A stretch of 64,000 nt of DNA. It comes from Eriocheir sinensis. Lineage: Eukaryota; Arthropoda; Malacostraca; Decapoda; Varunidae. Position 1 is the stretch's first letter, and each line of letters opens with the position of its first letter. The notes beneath the pieces are model-generated. The model saw nothing but the letters and a program-made list of their open reading frames with translations. It did no database searches and was not told where the DNA came from. The position numbers and the translations under genes are program-made. The DNA lies in the NCBI RefSeq assembly GCF_024679095.1, contig NC_066516.1, forward strand, positions 24,144,218-24,208,217, in the 5' to 3' direction. This document shows, piece after piece, positions 1 to 9,910 of this stretch.

Positions 1-2305
1 AGATCTACAATGAGGCACGTTGTTCAAAACGTGGTACAGAAATGCTCCACCTCTAAAAGAGTTAAAGAAATGTGACACCAGATACTTGTAGAAATTCGAA
101 CCTCGTCCTCAGACACCAGTCGATGACACACACCATAGGCGGCCCTAACTGAGAGGAGCGACCCACGACCTCAAAGTTACGGCGGACGGGTGATGTCAAA
201 GGCGGACAGAAGGGCCAATATTAGCCTGACTTGGGGAACACTGGACGCACGTAAAGTTAAATCAGTCAAATGCAAGAACTCTGTCAGGGACGACGCTCGC
301 CGTGATAGAGATTAATTAGTGTCCAACAGGAGTCCTAATGACCGCCCTTGATCCCGGCGCTTCGAGAGACGGGGGCAGGTGCCGGGGCCCAGGGGGGCAG
401 CCTCCCCCTGTATGGATCTATCGGGATTGTAATAGGAACTAGATTACGAAACTGTTTGTTCGCCACTTTACCCGAGCCAGGGCCTTGCAGCTCTGAGTCA
501 ATAGTTCACTACGATCCTCGAGGCCATCACGGTGGACAGGCTCGTCCCCGCGCCGGACAGCCTCGCCGCCCCGCTCCCCTGGCGCGAGCGGCAACAATAA
601 ATCAGTAAAAACGATCGGAATAATATGTATCGGAGCACTTCATATAACGTGCCAAGTCAGAACAGAACTTTCGTAACTTTCCGCAATAAATTTCAGAAAA
701 CCATTCCGGAGAGTGTGACCCGCCATTGCCTCCGCTTTTCTGCAGAAGTTGTCGCCAAAGTTACGGTGCTGACCGACTCATAGCCTTCCATTGTCTCCGT
801 GGAGGCTACACCAGACAGGGCAGCGTGTCAAGCTGAAAACACTACCCATGGTGCCATGCTCCCCCTTTCGTGCCCCAGCCTCGTGAGAACATGTTGGGCT
901 TTTCCCTTGAGCGCCACACACGCAGGTAACTCTTACGTGACAGGAGGCAGTGCAGCAGACGCTGTGCAAGACTTTGAAACAGTAACGTCCACACAATGGA
1001 GCACGAGGAAACGACACGAATCAGCGCTTCCCCTGCACCACTGCACCTCGTCCGCCTCACGGGTACACGAGCATGATGCCCAGGCACTGCGGCGGCCCCA
1101 CTCGAGCAGAAGACCAGAGATCTCAGCTTACACCCCTCAACGGCCCCCTCAGAGACCAGCCAAGCGATGTGTTGAAGCGATGCCGCGGACTCCCCTCCAG
1201 CCAGCTGTCACACATAAATACCCTTCCTGCTGTCACGACCACCACCACAAACACCACCATCACCCCATCACCGCCACCGCCTCACACCACCACCAAAACC
1301 AGCTGCAGTACACGGCCCCGTCACCGCCACAAAGGGACCATTAATTGGAAGACCCTACTCCCGCCACTCCTGCCCACCCTGAGCGGCATAGCTGTAGAAG
1401 CCTTCGTCTTAAATTCTCCCGGCCTCGCCTCACCTCGACTCCCCTAATTAAGCGTGCTGCGCACCTCATTACATGCAAAACCCCGGCTCTGCTCAGCTTC
1501 GGGTTTGCCGGCATCACGGAGGTGGAATAAACAACCGCGGCGTCTCCCGTGCATCTCGAAATCTTAATTAAATGCGCGTCAATGAGCGAGGCGTGGAGAA
1601 CAGCGGGAAGGTGGGCGGCGCTATCTCCCACTTTATCTCGTTCTTAAGGAAAAGGAGAAGGGGAGGGACTGAACGGGAAAAGGTGAAGAAACTGAGGGAA
1701 GTATAAGAGAGAAACGGCAAGCGGTGCAACTTCTATTACCTCATCCACCCCGTCACCATTTCTTTCACCCTCGCCTGGCACCCTAGGGAAGGCACGTGGC
1801 TCTCTCCTATAAGTCGTCCGTTACAGCAATCGCCTGAGGAAACATGGCGTGGGGAAGGTTGGCTCAGGACAGAAGCGACTATAAACTTTTCTCTATCTCT
1901 CCAACAAAGTATCATCCGACTTTATACAATGATTTATCTCGTGTCGAGGGTGGGGAGTGGAGGAAAGGACAAGGTGATGGCGTGGAGGAGGGCAACTTGA
2001 TGGGAAAATTGTTGAGATAAGGGACGTTTGGGCGGCCAGAATTTATTAGCACAGGGCAGCAGTGTTTATCAGCTCAACACTTCGCCTTTCCTGTGACAGT
2101 GAGACGTGCCTTAACCTCGGCCTTTCAGCCTTTGACCCAACAATCGAGTCGCAGCACAGCCCGGGAACACAGCCACTGCAATCATTTTCAGTAATTTCAG
2201 TTCACCAAATGATGAAAAACGAAACAGCGTGATGAAACATGAAGCAACAACAGGCCGGCCGCTGCAGACACCCGGCTTCCCCTGGGGGTAGGGATTACGG
2301 TCCTG
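1..2305. other. Unique non-coding sequence, no gene recognised
   Basis: I see mixed-composition sequence with only short open frames of no recognisable family. A CCA/ACC-rich trinucleotide stretch lies at about 1238-1335. Homeodomain-type AT cores (ATTAATT near 1341, CTAATTAAG near 1444, TTAATTAAA near 1564) sit in otherwise GC-rich, non-repetitive DNA, so parts could be regulatory. Nothing supports a specific gene. Confidence 0.6.
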
Positions 2306-2384
2306 ATGCTGCTGCTGCTGCTGTTGTTGTTGCTGTTGTTGTTGTTGTTGTTTTTGTTGTTGTTGTTGTTGTTGTTGCTGTTGC
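2306..2384. repeat. (GCT)n/(GTT)n trinucleotide array
   Basis: GCT units run into GTT units with a few interruptions (TTTTTG and TTGCTG). The forward reading is poly-Ala/Val, a by-product of the repeat. Confidence 0.9.
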
Positions 2385-2468
2385 CACCATCATCACTTCC
2401 ACAATCCCTTTTATCTCCTTTTCTCTCCTACATAATACGATTCCATTAACTTTTTAGTCTCTCAGTCA

Positions 2469-2470
<2 letters not shown>

Positions 2471-2515
<45 letters not shown>
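2471..2515. repeat. (CA)n microsatellite
   Basis: About 22 uninterrupted CA units. Confidence 0.95.
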
Positions 2516-2516
<1 letters not shown>

Positions 2517-2897
2517 ACAGAGGAGTGTAGCCTTAGAGTGAATGTAGAGTTGGCTGAGGCAAGAGCTTAACCAGCCACACTCCAACTTCCTCCTTTCTCC
2601 CTAGGCCTCGTCCTGAACGGTGTGGTGTGATGCCTCGTTCCCCGCTTCCTCCGTACGCCGAACCAACTCTCCTCTGCACAATTAGCGGCAGGAGTGGCAA
2701 ATCGTCTTGCGTGGGAGTCGTGAGCTTGGCAGGTAGGGAACGACTGCACTCCAGGCTCACCAGCATTACCTACGACTCTGCTCACCAGCGTGTTATGGAC
2801 CCGCTCAACACGAGTATATGACGTTGTCGATATGTATGCCGGCAGACCAAGTTTCGAATCTTAAAAATCACCTATGCTCCCTGTCTACCTCCCTCCC

Positions 2898-3083
2898 TGG
2901 ACACATAATAGTGACTTGGAGAGGCGTGTCGATGCTTTTGGTACCAAGTGCCTTCGCATGATCACGGGGTATCGCTGGAATGACTTCGTGTCGAACCAGC
3001 GACTACTTCGAAAAACTGAATAGAGGGCCGTTACCAGCTTAGTCCGTGAACGCCAACTCCTTGGTCTGTCCCCTTTATCGTAA
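2898..3083 (+). mobile_element. Decayed non-LTR retrotransposon fragment (end of reverse-transcriptase ORF)
   Basis: Reading + from 2898 gives a segment containing SDLERRVDAFGTKCLRMITG, then YRWNDFVSNQRLLRKTE, a stop (TAG at 3021-3023), then RAVTSLVRERQL in the same frame. The order 'ERR-DAF-T-CLR-I-GYRW-D-VSN-RLL--T ... VRERQL' is the pattern I know from the region after the RT domain in LINE ORFs that are abundant in decapods. The clade (RTE-like or another) cannot be settled by eye. The reading breaks down after 3083, and no RT catalytic core is present upstream. It is a short, internally stopped relic. The family motif is from memory; the reading frame and stop are seen directly. Confidence 0.6.
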
Positions 3084-3310
3084 AAACACACGACTTAGCT
3101 ACGACCATGTGTCACAACTACAATGGGCGGAGCAGAATCGCCTTTATGGGGACGTTAGCTCACACTCAGAGTCTGGATGGAGCTCAGGCGGCCCTTGAGC
3201 GAGAGGCCACATCGTACAAGGGCGGTGAGAGGGTCCTGAGGTACGTGGACACTTGGGGTACACGCGGGGCCGAGGGCTGCGTGTGAGATTGAGGGCACCG
3301 AGGACCTCTC
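3084..3310. other. Sequence following the LINE relic, unassigned
   Basis: GC-balanced sequence without simple repeats. It could be more of the decayed element's 3' region, but I cannot align it to a known motif. Confidence 0.3.
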
Positions 3311-3350
3311 TAAGCTATTCTCCTGCCAGCACGAGCAGGAGAGTAGCTTA
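3311..3350. repeat. Hairpin: 16-bp inverted repeat with 8-nt loop
   Basis: TAAGCTATTCTCCTGC (3311-3326) and GCAGGAGAGTAGCTTA (3335-3350) are complementary at 15 of 16 positions around the loop CAGCACGA. A second, weaker stem (ACTTG...CAAGT) follows at about 3351-3364. The DNA could form a cruciform, or the RNA a strong stem-loop. The role is unknown; it may be the end of a mobile-element copy. Confidence 0.75.
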
Positions 3351-3774
3351 ACTTGGGTTCAAGTCCCTCCCCGTCCCTCGCGTCACCTCCGAACACCAGT
3401 ACCCGGTAACAATCATCACCAACGTAACTAATGCCTTGCCAGCGTCACCGCCCTGCACAGCGCACCTCTCATATATCTCCCTCATACTAGTACAACGTCA
3501 GCGTCACTCTCCAACGCCCCTCACTCTCACACCACCTGCGCCTGACACACAAATTACCCCCTCCAAAACGACCCCGATACAGCTGAATAATTCTACCATC
3601 TCGTCGGCGAACCCTTCCCATTTCTCACAGGGAACAACGCTAAAATCACACAACGTCTTCCCCTCGCCTTCCCTTCCTGCCCCGCATCGACTGGCCGCCG
3701 ACAACCTCCTTGGCGCCGCTCCCCGGGCGTAAATTACAGCGCCGAGGGGCCGCAGTCATTGCCGAGCTGGGTGG

Positions 3775-4530
3775 AAATGTTCCCTTCGTTGCTTACCCCT
3801 CATATACCTTCCCTCCACTGCACTCTTTTCTCTCCCTCCTTTCTTCATCCAGCGCTATATTGTTTCCTCTCCTTTCCCTTCCTACCACTCCTCAAAAAAG
3901 AAAAAAAAAGCACCCTTCTTTCCTCGCCCTTCGCTACACTGTTTTTCGTTCCTTACCTTCCTTCCATTCCACCATACACACTCTCGTAGCTCACCCCTCC
4001 TCCACCTTCCCTCCACTCCCCTTGAAAATGTTCCCTTTTTCCTTCATCCATCGCTATAGTGTATCCTCTTCTTCACTCTCGTTTTCTATTCTATTCTTTC
4101 CTTATCTTTTGCTTCACTGTTTTTCACTTTTTTCAGTCCTCTATACACGCCCTCAGTGCTCACTCCTCCTCCTTCCCTTCACTCCTCTATACACGCCCTC
4201 ATTGCCCACTCCTCCTCCTTCCCTTCACTCCTCTATACACGCCCTCAATGCTCACTCCTCCTCCTTCCCTTCACTCCTCTATACACGCCCTCAGTGCTCA
4301 CTCCTCCTCCTTCCCTTCACTCCTCTATACACGCCCTCAGTGCTCACTCCTCCTCCTTCCCTTCACTCCCCTTGAGAATGTTCCCCGCTTTCCTCATCCA
4401 GTGTTAAATTGTTTTCTCTCCTTCACCTTCCTTCCATTCCTCAAAAAAAAAAATAGGCTCCTTCCTTTCATCCTCTGCTACTCTCTTCCGTCCCTTACCT
4501 TCTTTTCACTCTTCCATACACGCCACACTT
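3775..4530. repeat. Composite pyrimidine-rich tandem repeat, three degenerate large units
   Basis: A landmark resembling AAATGTTCCC followed by TTCATCCA(G/T)CGCTAT recurs at about 3775, 4026 and 4377. In each unit come an A-rich spacer after CTCAAAAAA, a CGCTACACTGTTTTTC-like block and a CATACACxC-like block. The middle unit carries an internal expansion of a 46-bp subrepeat. The + strand is almost entirely C/T, so the overlapping serine/leucine/proline-rich open frames are artefacts. Confidence 0.7.
4141..4371. repeat. 46-bp minisatellite, five copies
   Basis: CTATACACGCCCTCA marks the start of copies at 4141, 4187, 4233, 4279 and 4325, exactly 46 bp apart. Copies differ at only a few positions, chiefly around CAGTGCTCACT versus CATTGCCCACT. 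Because 46 is not a multiple of three, the repeat cannot encode a repeated peptide. Confidence 0.95.
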
Positions 4531-5109
4531 GGGCGGGAGATTTATGGAGGCGCAGGCTCCTTGTGTTCCCCGCCTCCGAGCCTTAAGAGGAAGGCATTTA
4601 CAAATTTAAAATAAAACGAGGCTTTCCTCTCACTCCCTCGGTGTATATCCGTGCGTTATGGCCCCCAGCCGGCCTGACGACCTGATGGACCCAGCGCGAG
4701 GCTCGTAAAGGTCCTCCGGCCGAGAGACGCGAAAAAGGGAGCACTTTCTTGAGGTCCATTAATAGAAAGCCTCAGACACAATAGAGAGGAAAAATAGCAA
4801 GAAACAGGAGAGGAAAAGAAGCGGAAAAAGTCCAGATTCACCTACTTTTGGATTTTTTTTTTCTTTCTTTATTCTTGTCCCGGGTATACCCAAGAGAGCG
4901 GCGCTGATTCAAGTTTATTACGCCACGAGAAACACGGCCGGCAGGGGCAAATCCCAACGCCGCCCGAGGGAACGTAACGACTCCCTGGGGGCAACAAGGC
5001 GACATATGTTTCCCACAACACAAGACAACGCAGCGCAACACAACGCTCCATAATAAGATACAACATTATGCAACAAGCAACTCAACGCAACCCAACGCCA
5101 CTTGCTGTC
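4531..5109. other. Unique sequence, no gene recognised
   Basis: Mixed sequence with short A-rich and T-rich runs and no supportable coding region. A loose CAACGC/AACACAACG-like motif recurs at 5025-5105. Confidence 0.5.
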
Positions 5110-5640
5110 TGTCATGTGTTTAGAGTTACCCTTAACCTTACCTAACTATAACTTCAACAGTCTACCCTATTTGAGCACTCAGTAAATTATATACACGCGT
5201 CCTGATAACGAAACTTTCTATCGAACAAAGTGAGCTCTACCGTTGCTGGTTTTTATCATTATTGCATTGTTACGTGAAAGGATGCTCTTAACCTATCCTG
5301 ACCATTATCTTGCCCCCCTAGATGTGTACTCAAGTCAAATATGTACCTTCAGTAACAAAACTTTCTTTCAAACAAAGTGAGCTCTGTCTTGGATGATTTT
5401 TACTATAATTTGATATCCGTCATAAGTTTAAAGAAACCCTTGACCTAATTATAATTCGAACACTTCATATTTGTGTACTCAATAAATTCATAGGTGATTT
5501 CGGAGTAATGAGGCTTCCTAGCTATTAAAGTGAGCTCTTTTTTTTTTGTTGATATTTACTATTAACTACACTGTCATGTGTTGGAAAACAGCCTTAAACC
5601 TAACCTGACTATAACCTGATCTTCAATAAATTTATAAATG
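5110..5640. repeat. Diverged ~155-bp tandem satellite, about 3.4 copies
   Basis: Copies begin near 5110, 5269, 5418 and 5572 (periods 159, 149 and 154 bp). Shared landmarks in order are: TGTCATGTG at the start, CTTAACCTxACCTxACTATAA about 20 bp in, a CTCAxTAAAT block, a TAA(C)xAAACTTTCT block, AAAGTGAGCTCT, and a TTTTTACTAT/TTATCATT block. The fourth copy stops after the TCAATAAATTTATAAATG block. Copies are clearly related but with many substitutions, so the array is old. It is AT-rich, in contrast to its flanks. Confidence 0.85.
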
Positions 5641-6983
5641 CGGCACAGGGGCCTCCGCCTAAGGGTACTACTCATGGACTCACGAGTATTATTAGCGGAG
5701 AGCTTCGCGTTGGCGTGGCCCGGTAAGTCTGTAAGTGTGTCCAAACAGGATGAAATGAGTCCATGCTGGGGGGAGGCCGTGACGAGGCAGGTCCGACACA
5801 GTACCGCCAAGGCGGCCCAGGTGAGAATGATTGCCAATTACCTGAACGGCCCTCAGCGCACCCTGGAGCCGTTGAGGATTCAAATTTCCAAGTAATCTCT
5901 GAGAGGCGTGGGAGCGTTGGACCAACGGGACACAGACCTGCTCAGGGCGAGGGACCATCAAGGCCGCTTGAAGCCCGGGGTGTGGCGTCGCGTGGGCCGG
6001 GTTAGAGGCAAACAAACCTACCCAATGGACACTTTAATATGTCAGCTTTTCATGAAAATTCAGCGTATCCAATACACCCCTGATGAACGAATTTCGCGAG
6101 TAAAGGATTGCGACAAAGCAGCGCATACACAACTTTCCTTTCCGTTGGATCTCTGTACCATCGATATTCTCATTACAAGTTATTCTCTGGCTGCATCATC
6201 CATCACCGTAGCCCACAGACAGGATAAAGGTGGAAAGATGAAGAAAGGAAACACCGTGTTCGCCGAGTGTCTAAAATTTCCCCAGGCCAGTTCTGTTGAT
6301 GCTGATTCCCTCGCTATCGCCGGGCTGGAACAGATAACCAAGGTCCACAGGATAACCCCGACATTTAGGTCGGCATTATAAGACACTTTCGCTTCTCACA
6401 TCAGCTACTTCTAAAAGTCAAAGAGGGGGTCAGTAGGGTTCTAATGAGTGTTTCTTTAGGTTCATGGTACAGACGAAGGGTTAGACTACCACCAGGGTCA
6501 TAAAACTTCTCCTGGAAATGCCCAAAACTCCTACGAAAGCCTTGTCAAATATGTGAACTTGGGCGACGAAATGTTTAGTAATACGACCCATATAGTCTCA
6601 TCACCAGAATAAAACATAACTGTCAACACTACAACAGCCCCTAGTGAGCAGCACACCAACCCAGAGACACAAATCCCCCAGCCACCATTAGTCACACGCA
6701 GTAGGCCTGTCCACAAAGCACCGGAGCTACTCATGGATTAGGACCAGATTGCCGCAGATGGACACAGCAGCGGCCGTACTGTGTGTAATGCCATGCAAAC
6801 AGATGTAAATTTTAACGCCTGGACCCTTCCGCCATCAATAGTGGGGTGCAGTAATTAGGGAAGTGCGGCCTGGAGCCCTTAATTAAGCGTCTCTGTGAGT
6901 GGCTTTACTGCGCCAGTGTGGTGAGGGAGCAGGACAGTGAAGCTCCGGCGTTCACTGCCGTCACTATCATCACTCGTTATTAG
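5641..6983. other. Unique sequence with open frames of unknown meaning
   Basis: Open segments of normal amino-acid composition occur, for example + 5908-6381, but no family is recognisable and several frames are open at once. Donor-like sites occur at CCCG|GTAAGT (about 5720) and CCCAG|GTGAGA (about 5821) without a convincing acceptor partner. The 3' part (about 6830-6900) has GTAATTAGG and CTTAATTAAG in GC-rich context. Confidence 0.4.
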
Positions 6984-7012
6984 TCATCATCATCATCATC
7001 ATCATCATCATC
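6984..7012. repeat. (CAT)n array
   Basis: About ten CAT units; a few more CAT units recur near 7086-7101. Confidence 0.9.
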
Positions 7013-7402
7013 ACGTAAAAACCTTCTACAGTGTCGCTCAACTTTATCTCATGTTCTTGAATGCTTTCCCGCTCCTGCAAAAGTCCCATCATTATCATCA
7101 TTCATTATTAGACATTTTCTTCGGATTATAGTTAAGCCTTACCCATTGCGCTCCACTTCTCCCTCTCTGATGGTGTTTTTCCCCCCGCTTAGCAACGCTC
7201 TGAGTTCATCGTTCCACCTGGTTCTCTGTCGGGCCTGACTTGCACAATTCCTGGTTTGCCTTCATAATGACGGGTAGATATTGCAGCACTTTTTGCGTGC
7301 CTGTAATAAAGCGCCGGCAAGACCACAGTTTCAGCATACCAACGACGAAAAAAAAACACGAAATTCAGTTGAAATTAATTCTGTCATGGCCTCACCTGTC
7401 CC

Positions 7403-7405
<3 letters not shown>

Positions 7406-7439
<34 letters not shown>

Positions 7440-7460
7440 TCTCCTTCTCCTTCTCTCTCT
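7406..7460. repeat. (CT)n microsatellite with CCTTCT tail
   Basis: About 16 CT units, then three CTTCTC-like units. Confidence 0.9.
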
Positions 7461-7808
7461 TTCTCCCACCACCACTAGTTCCAAAGCGACCTTCCCAATC
7501 ATGTTTCAGGCCCCATTTACCAACACAATTCTTCCTTCCTCCGCCCTTGCCGTGCCTCGCCTCACCTTTCACCCTAACACCTGCCGTTGCCTCGACCCTT
7601 CCCTCCCTACTCTCTCCCCTTCCCGTGCTGTACAGATCAATAAACACACCTAAGGGGAACACAAAAGCGGGCATTCGGTTTGTGGTTGTTGCAAGGACTA
7701 GGTCTCCGGAGCTGGCTAATCGCAGGCAGAGCAAGCAGAGCGAGGCCAATACCGGCAGCTGTGAAAGACTTTGTGTTTAAAATATCACTTGTGGGAGTCA
7801 GGTAACGT

Positions 7809-8092
7809 TGTCAATTAAAGGTGGAGAGTCTAAGTCAAGTTAAGGGATTATGGTATATGATCTAACCTGTGTTCTGCTCCGTATTCTTGGCTTAATATAT
7901 TGGATAATTTGTAGGTATAAAGACGCTGTGCTTATAAGAGTAAAATAGTGTTGTCTACTATTATTAAAGGTGGAGCGCCTAGATCAAGTTGAGAGGCTAT
8001 AATATATGTTTAAACCTATGTTCTGCTTATTAAGATATAGGAGTTGTGCTTTTAGGGTAAGAATGCGAGGTCTTGTCTACTTAACAATGACA
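7809..8092. repeat. 149-bp tandem duplication, diverged
   Basis: TAAAGGTGGAG occurs at 7816 and again at 7965. Both are followed in order by CTAxxTCAAGTT, a TATAATATATG/TATGGTATATG block, AACCTxTGTTCTGCT, a GTTGTGCTT/CTGTGCTTA block and TTGTCTACT. Divergence is high, so the duplication is not recent. Confidence 0.8.
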
Positions 8093-8973
8093 GGACATGT
8101 ATGACTGAGAGGTTTTGCAACGCTATGCCCGGCTACAAATCCTTGGCCTTTTGAATTTAAGAGTGATCTGATTTTAATTTTCTCGTCCCACATCAGTCAT
8201 TAAAAAGTCGGCGCATGGACGTCACCTGCTCATGTTCGGTACAAATTTATCTCTCCACCTGATTCTCGGTGTGCCCTGACCTGGCCTATCAAGGTTGCCA
8301 CACTTTTATAACGCTCGTCCATCTGTTATCAGATTTACGAAGTCTAAACTGATAACAAAAAAGGGTATTATGGTTTGCACTAATGGATGATTGACTTTGT
8401 ATCCTTCTGGCTTTTACATTTAAGCGTGGAGTGGCATAAAGGTTAAAAAGGCACCGTGATTTGCAATGTAATAAAGAAGCCAAATAGCAAAATAAACAAA
8501 GTATGTAACAATTAATAAAGCAATAAACTCCTGGCAGCGAAATCATCCTGCCGCGAAACATTAATTACTGCAAACGATGAAATGCCGGAAATAAGACAAC
8601 AGAAATGAAAACAAAAACAAATGAAAATAATAATGAAAGAATTAAGAGATCAAGGGCACGCACACGGCCGGGCTTAATTAATGGGACAACGATAACCAGC
8701 AGCGGCGACACCGAAGACGCATTAACGCAACAAACGAGTCATTACAAGAACATTTGTGGCGCGCGGCATTAGCAGGAAGCCCGGCGAATGAAGGCGGCGC
8801 GGCGGCGAAGTTTGCAGGGTGAGATACCAAGCGCCATTAATAAGAGCTTCAGGCCGGGTAATAAGAGATTTAAGGGGCACGCGCGCACGCTGATATTGCA
8901 GGGCTGATGTTGGCGCGTGGAAAGCCTGAGTGAGCGGGTTGGTGCGTGTTAGTGAGCAAATGAAGGCCGAGTT
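8093..8973. other. Unique sequence with GC-rich, TAATTA-bearing island
   Basis: No coding region is supported. About 8640-8940 is GC-rich with TTAATTAAT (8674-8682), CCATTAATAAG (about 8834) and GGTAATAAGAG (about 8857), and lacks simple repeats. That is the look of a conserved non-coding element, though only comparison could show it. A phrase near 8244-8290 (CCACCTGxTTCTC...CCTGAC) resembles 7212-7242, suggesting an old dispersed copy. Confidence 0.4.
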
Positions 8974-9050
8974 AACGGAGGGGAAGGGGGGGAGGGGGGG
9001 AGAGGGGGAGCAAAGAACGGAGGGGAAGGGGGGGAGGGGGGGGGGAAGAG
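8974..9050. repeat. Duplicated G-run block (42-bp period)
   Basis: AACGGAGGGGAAGGGGGGG starts at 8974 and again at 9016, each followed by another G7-G11 run. Four or more G-runs in each copy meet the usual G-quadruplex pattern on the + strand. Confidence 0.85.
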
Positions 9051-9210
9051 GACCAAAGAACCTAAATATGGCGGAGTAAAAGTTAAATAGCGTTCATGTC
9101 ATCCTCTAAAGACTACTGATGGATGATAATGAACGGCTCCTATATAGTTCACCTGATCCACCTTCCCTTGTGATATATTTCTTACCAAGCGTCTCAGTGA
9201 TGGCTAACTA
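9051..9210. other. Flank of the MITE, no feature
   Basis: Unique sequence with no gene or repeat seen. Confidence 0.5.
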
Positions 9211-9470
9211 AAGGGGCTATTACACTGGGGAAATTTTCCGTGGATCTTCAGTCAAACCACGATTTCCACTGGCGTGGTTCTCATATTTCCGTGGTTTTCT
9301 GACGTGTCCATGATCTTCCAAAGCTACGGTAGAGTTCCTTGAATAACGGCGGTATTACTCACCATCATCATCAGCAGCAGCAATAACAAGAAAGAAATGA
9401 GAACCACGCAAGCGGATATCGTGGTTTGACTGAAGATCCACGGGAAATTTACCCAGTGTAATAGCCCCTT
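9211..9470. mobile_element. Foldback MITE, 260 bp, 74-bp terminal inverted repeats
   Basis: The left arm 9211-9284 and the reverse complement of the right arm 9397-9470 match at 69 of 74 positions. Both ends read AAGGGGCTATTACACTGGG from the outside in, and both arms share a GTGGATCTTCAGTCAAACCA block. The 112-bp loop (9285-9396) holds no open frame, so this is a non-autonomous DNA transposon copy. It is flanked by TA on both sides (9209-9210 and 9471-9472), as expected for a TA target duplication of the Tc1/mariner type, but two bases are weak evidence. The superfamily is therefore open. The 93% arm identity suggests moderately recent activity. Confidence 0.88.
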
Positions 9471-9768
9471 TACACCGCGTCACCTCATTAGAATACTAAC
9501 GGCAAATGACGAACTGATTTTACTTTGGAGCAAACCTCAATCCCCTGTGCTGTTTTGTGCAGGTACAAGTCAATACGTCTGCACACCTAAGGAATTATTG
9601 AGGTGGAACTCTGCACTGGTCGAGCCATCACCACGATTGACATTGCATCAAGTGGAGGCGAACTGAAACTGAACTGCATACGAGGGAAACGCAACAGTTC
9701 CCTCTAGGCTCCCTCGGTAATCCTGCCACACATGATCATACGGTGTCAATATATATGTGTATGCCCTT

Positions 9769-9910
9769 TTTTTATTTTTTCTTTTTTTTACAGCAAAGGA
9801 GACAGATCAAGAGCTTAAAAAAATAATAATAAAAAAAAAATCCCGCTACTTAATGCCCCTAAAAAGATTGGAGAGGAGTGGCCGAAAGAGAAGTCAATTT
9901 CGGGAGGCAT
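9769..9910 (+). mobile_element. Crab-type short dispersed repeat, copy 1
   Basis: A T-run is followed by ACAGCAAAGGAGACAGATCA, an A-rich block (AATAATAATAAAA), CCCGCTACTTAATGCCCCT, AAAAAGATTGGAGAGGAGTG and GGCC...GTCAATTTCGGGAGG. The same order is found at 49770-49875 (minus strand) and 63798-63872 (plus). From memory, this core is among the commonest dispersed repeats in crab genomic sequence. I cannot say whether it is a SINE or a LINE/Penelope tail. Confidence 0.7.

Noticed and set aside
3352..3362. tRNA-like B box (GGTTCAAGTCC)
   Set aside because: No A box at the right distance and no acceptor or anticodon stems can be drawn around it.
5110..5640. Telomere-like CCTTAACCTTACCTAAC motifs
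   Set aside because: They are not arrays of the arthropod TTAGG repeat but part of a diverged ~155-bp unit.
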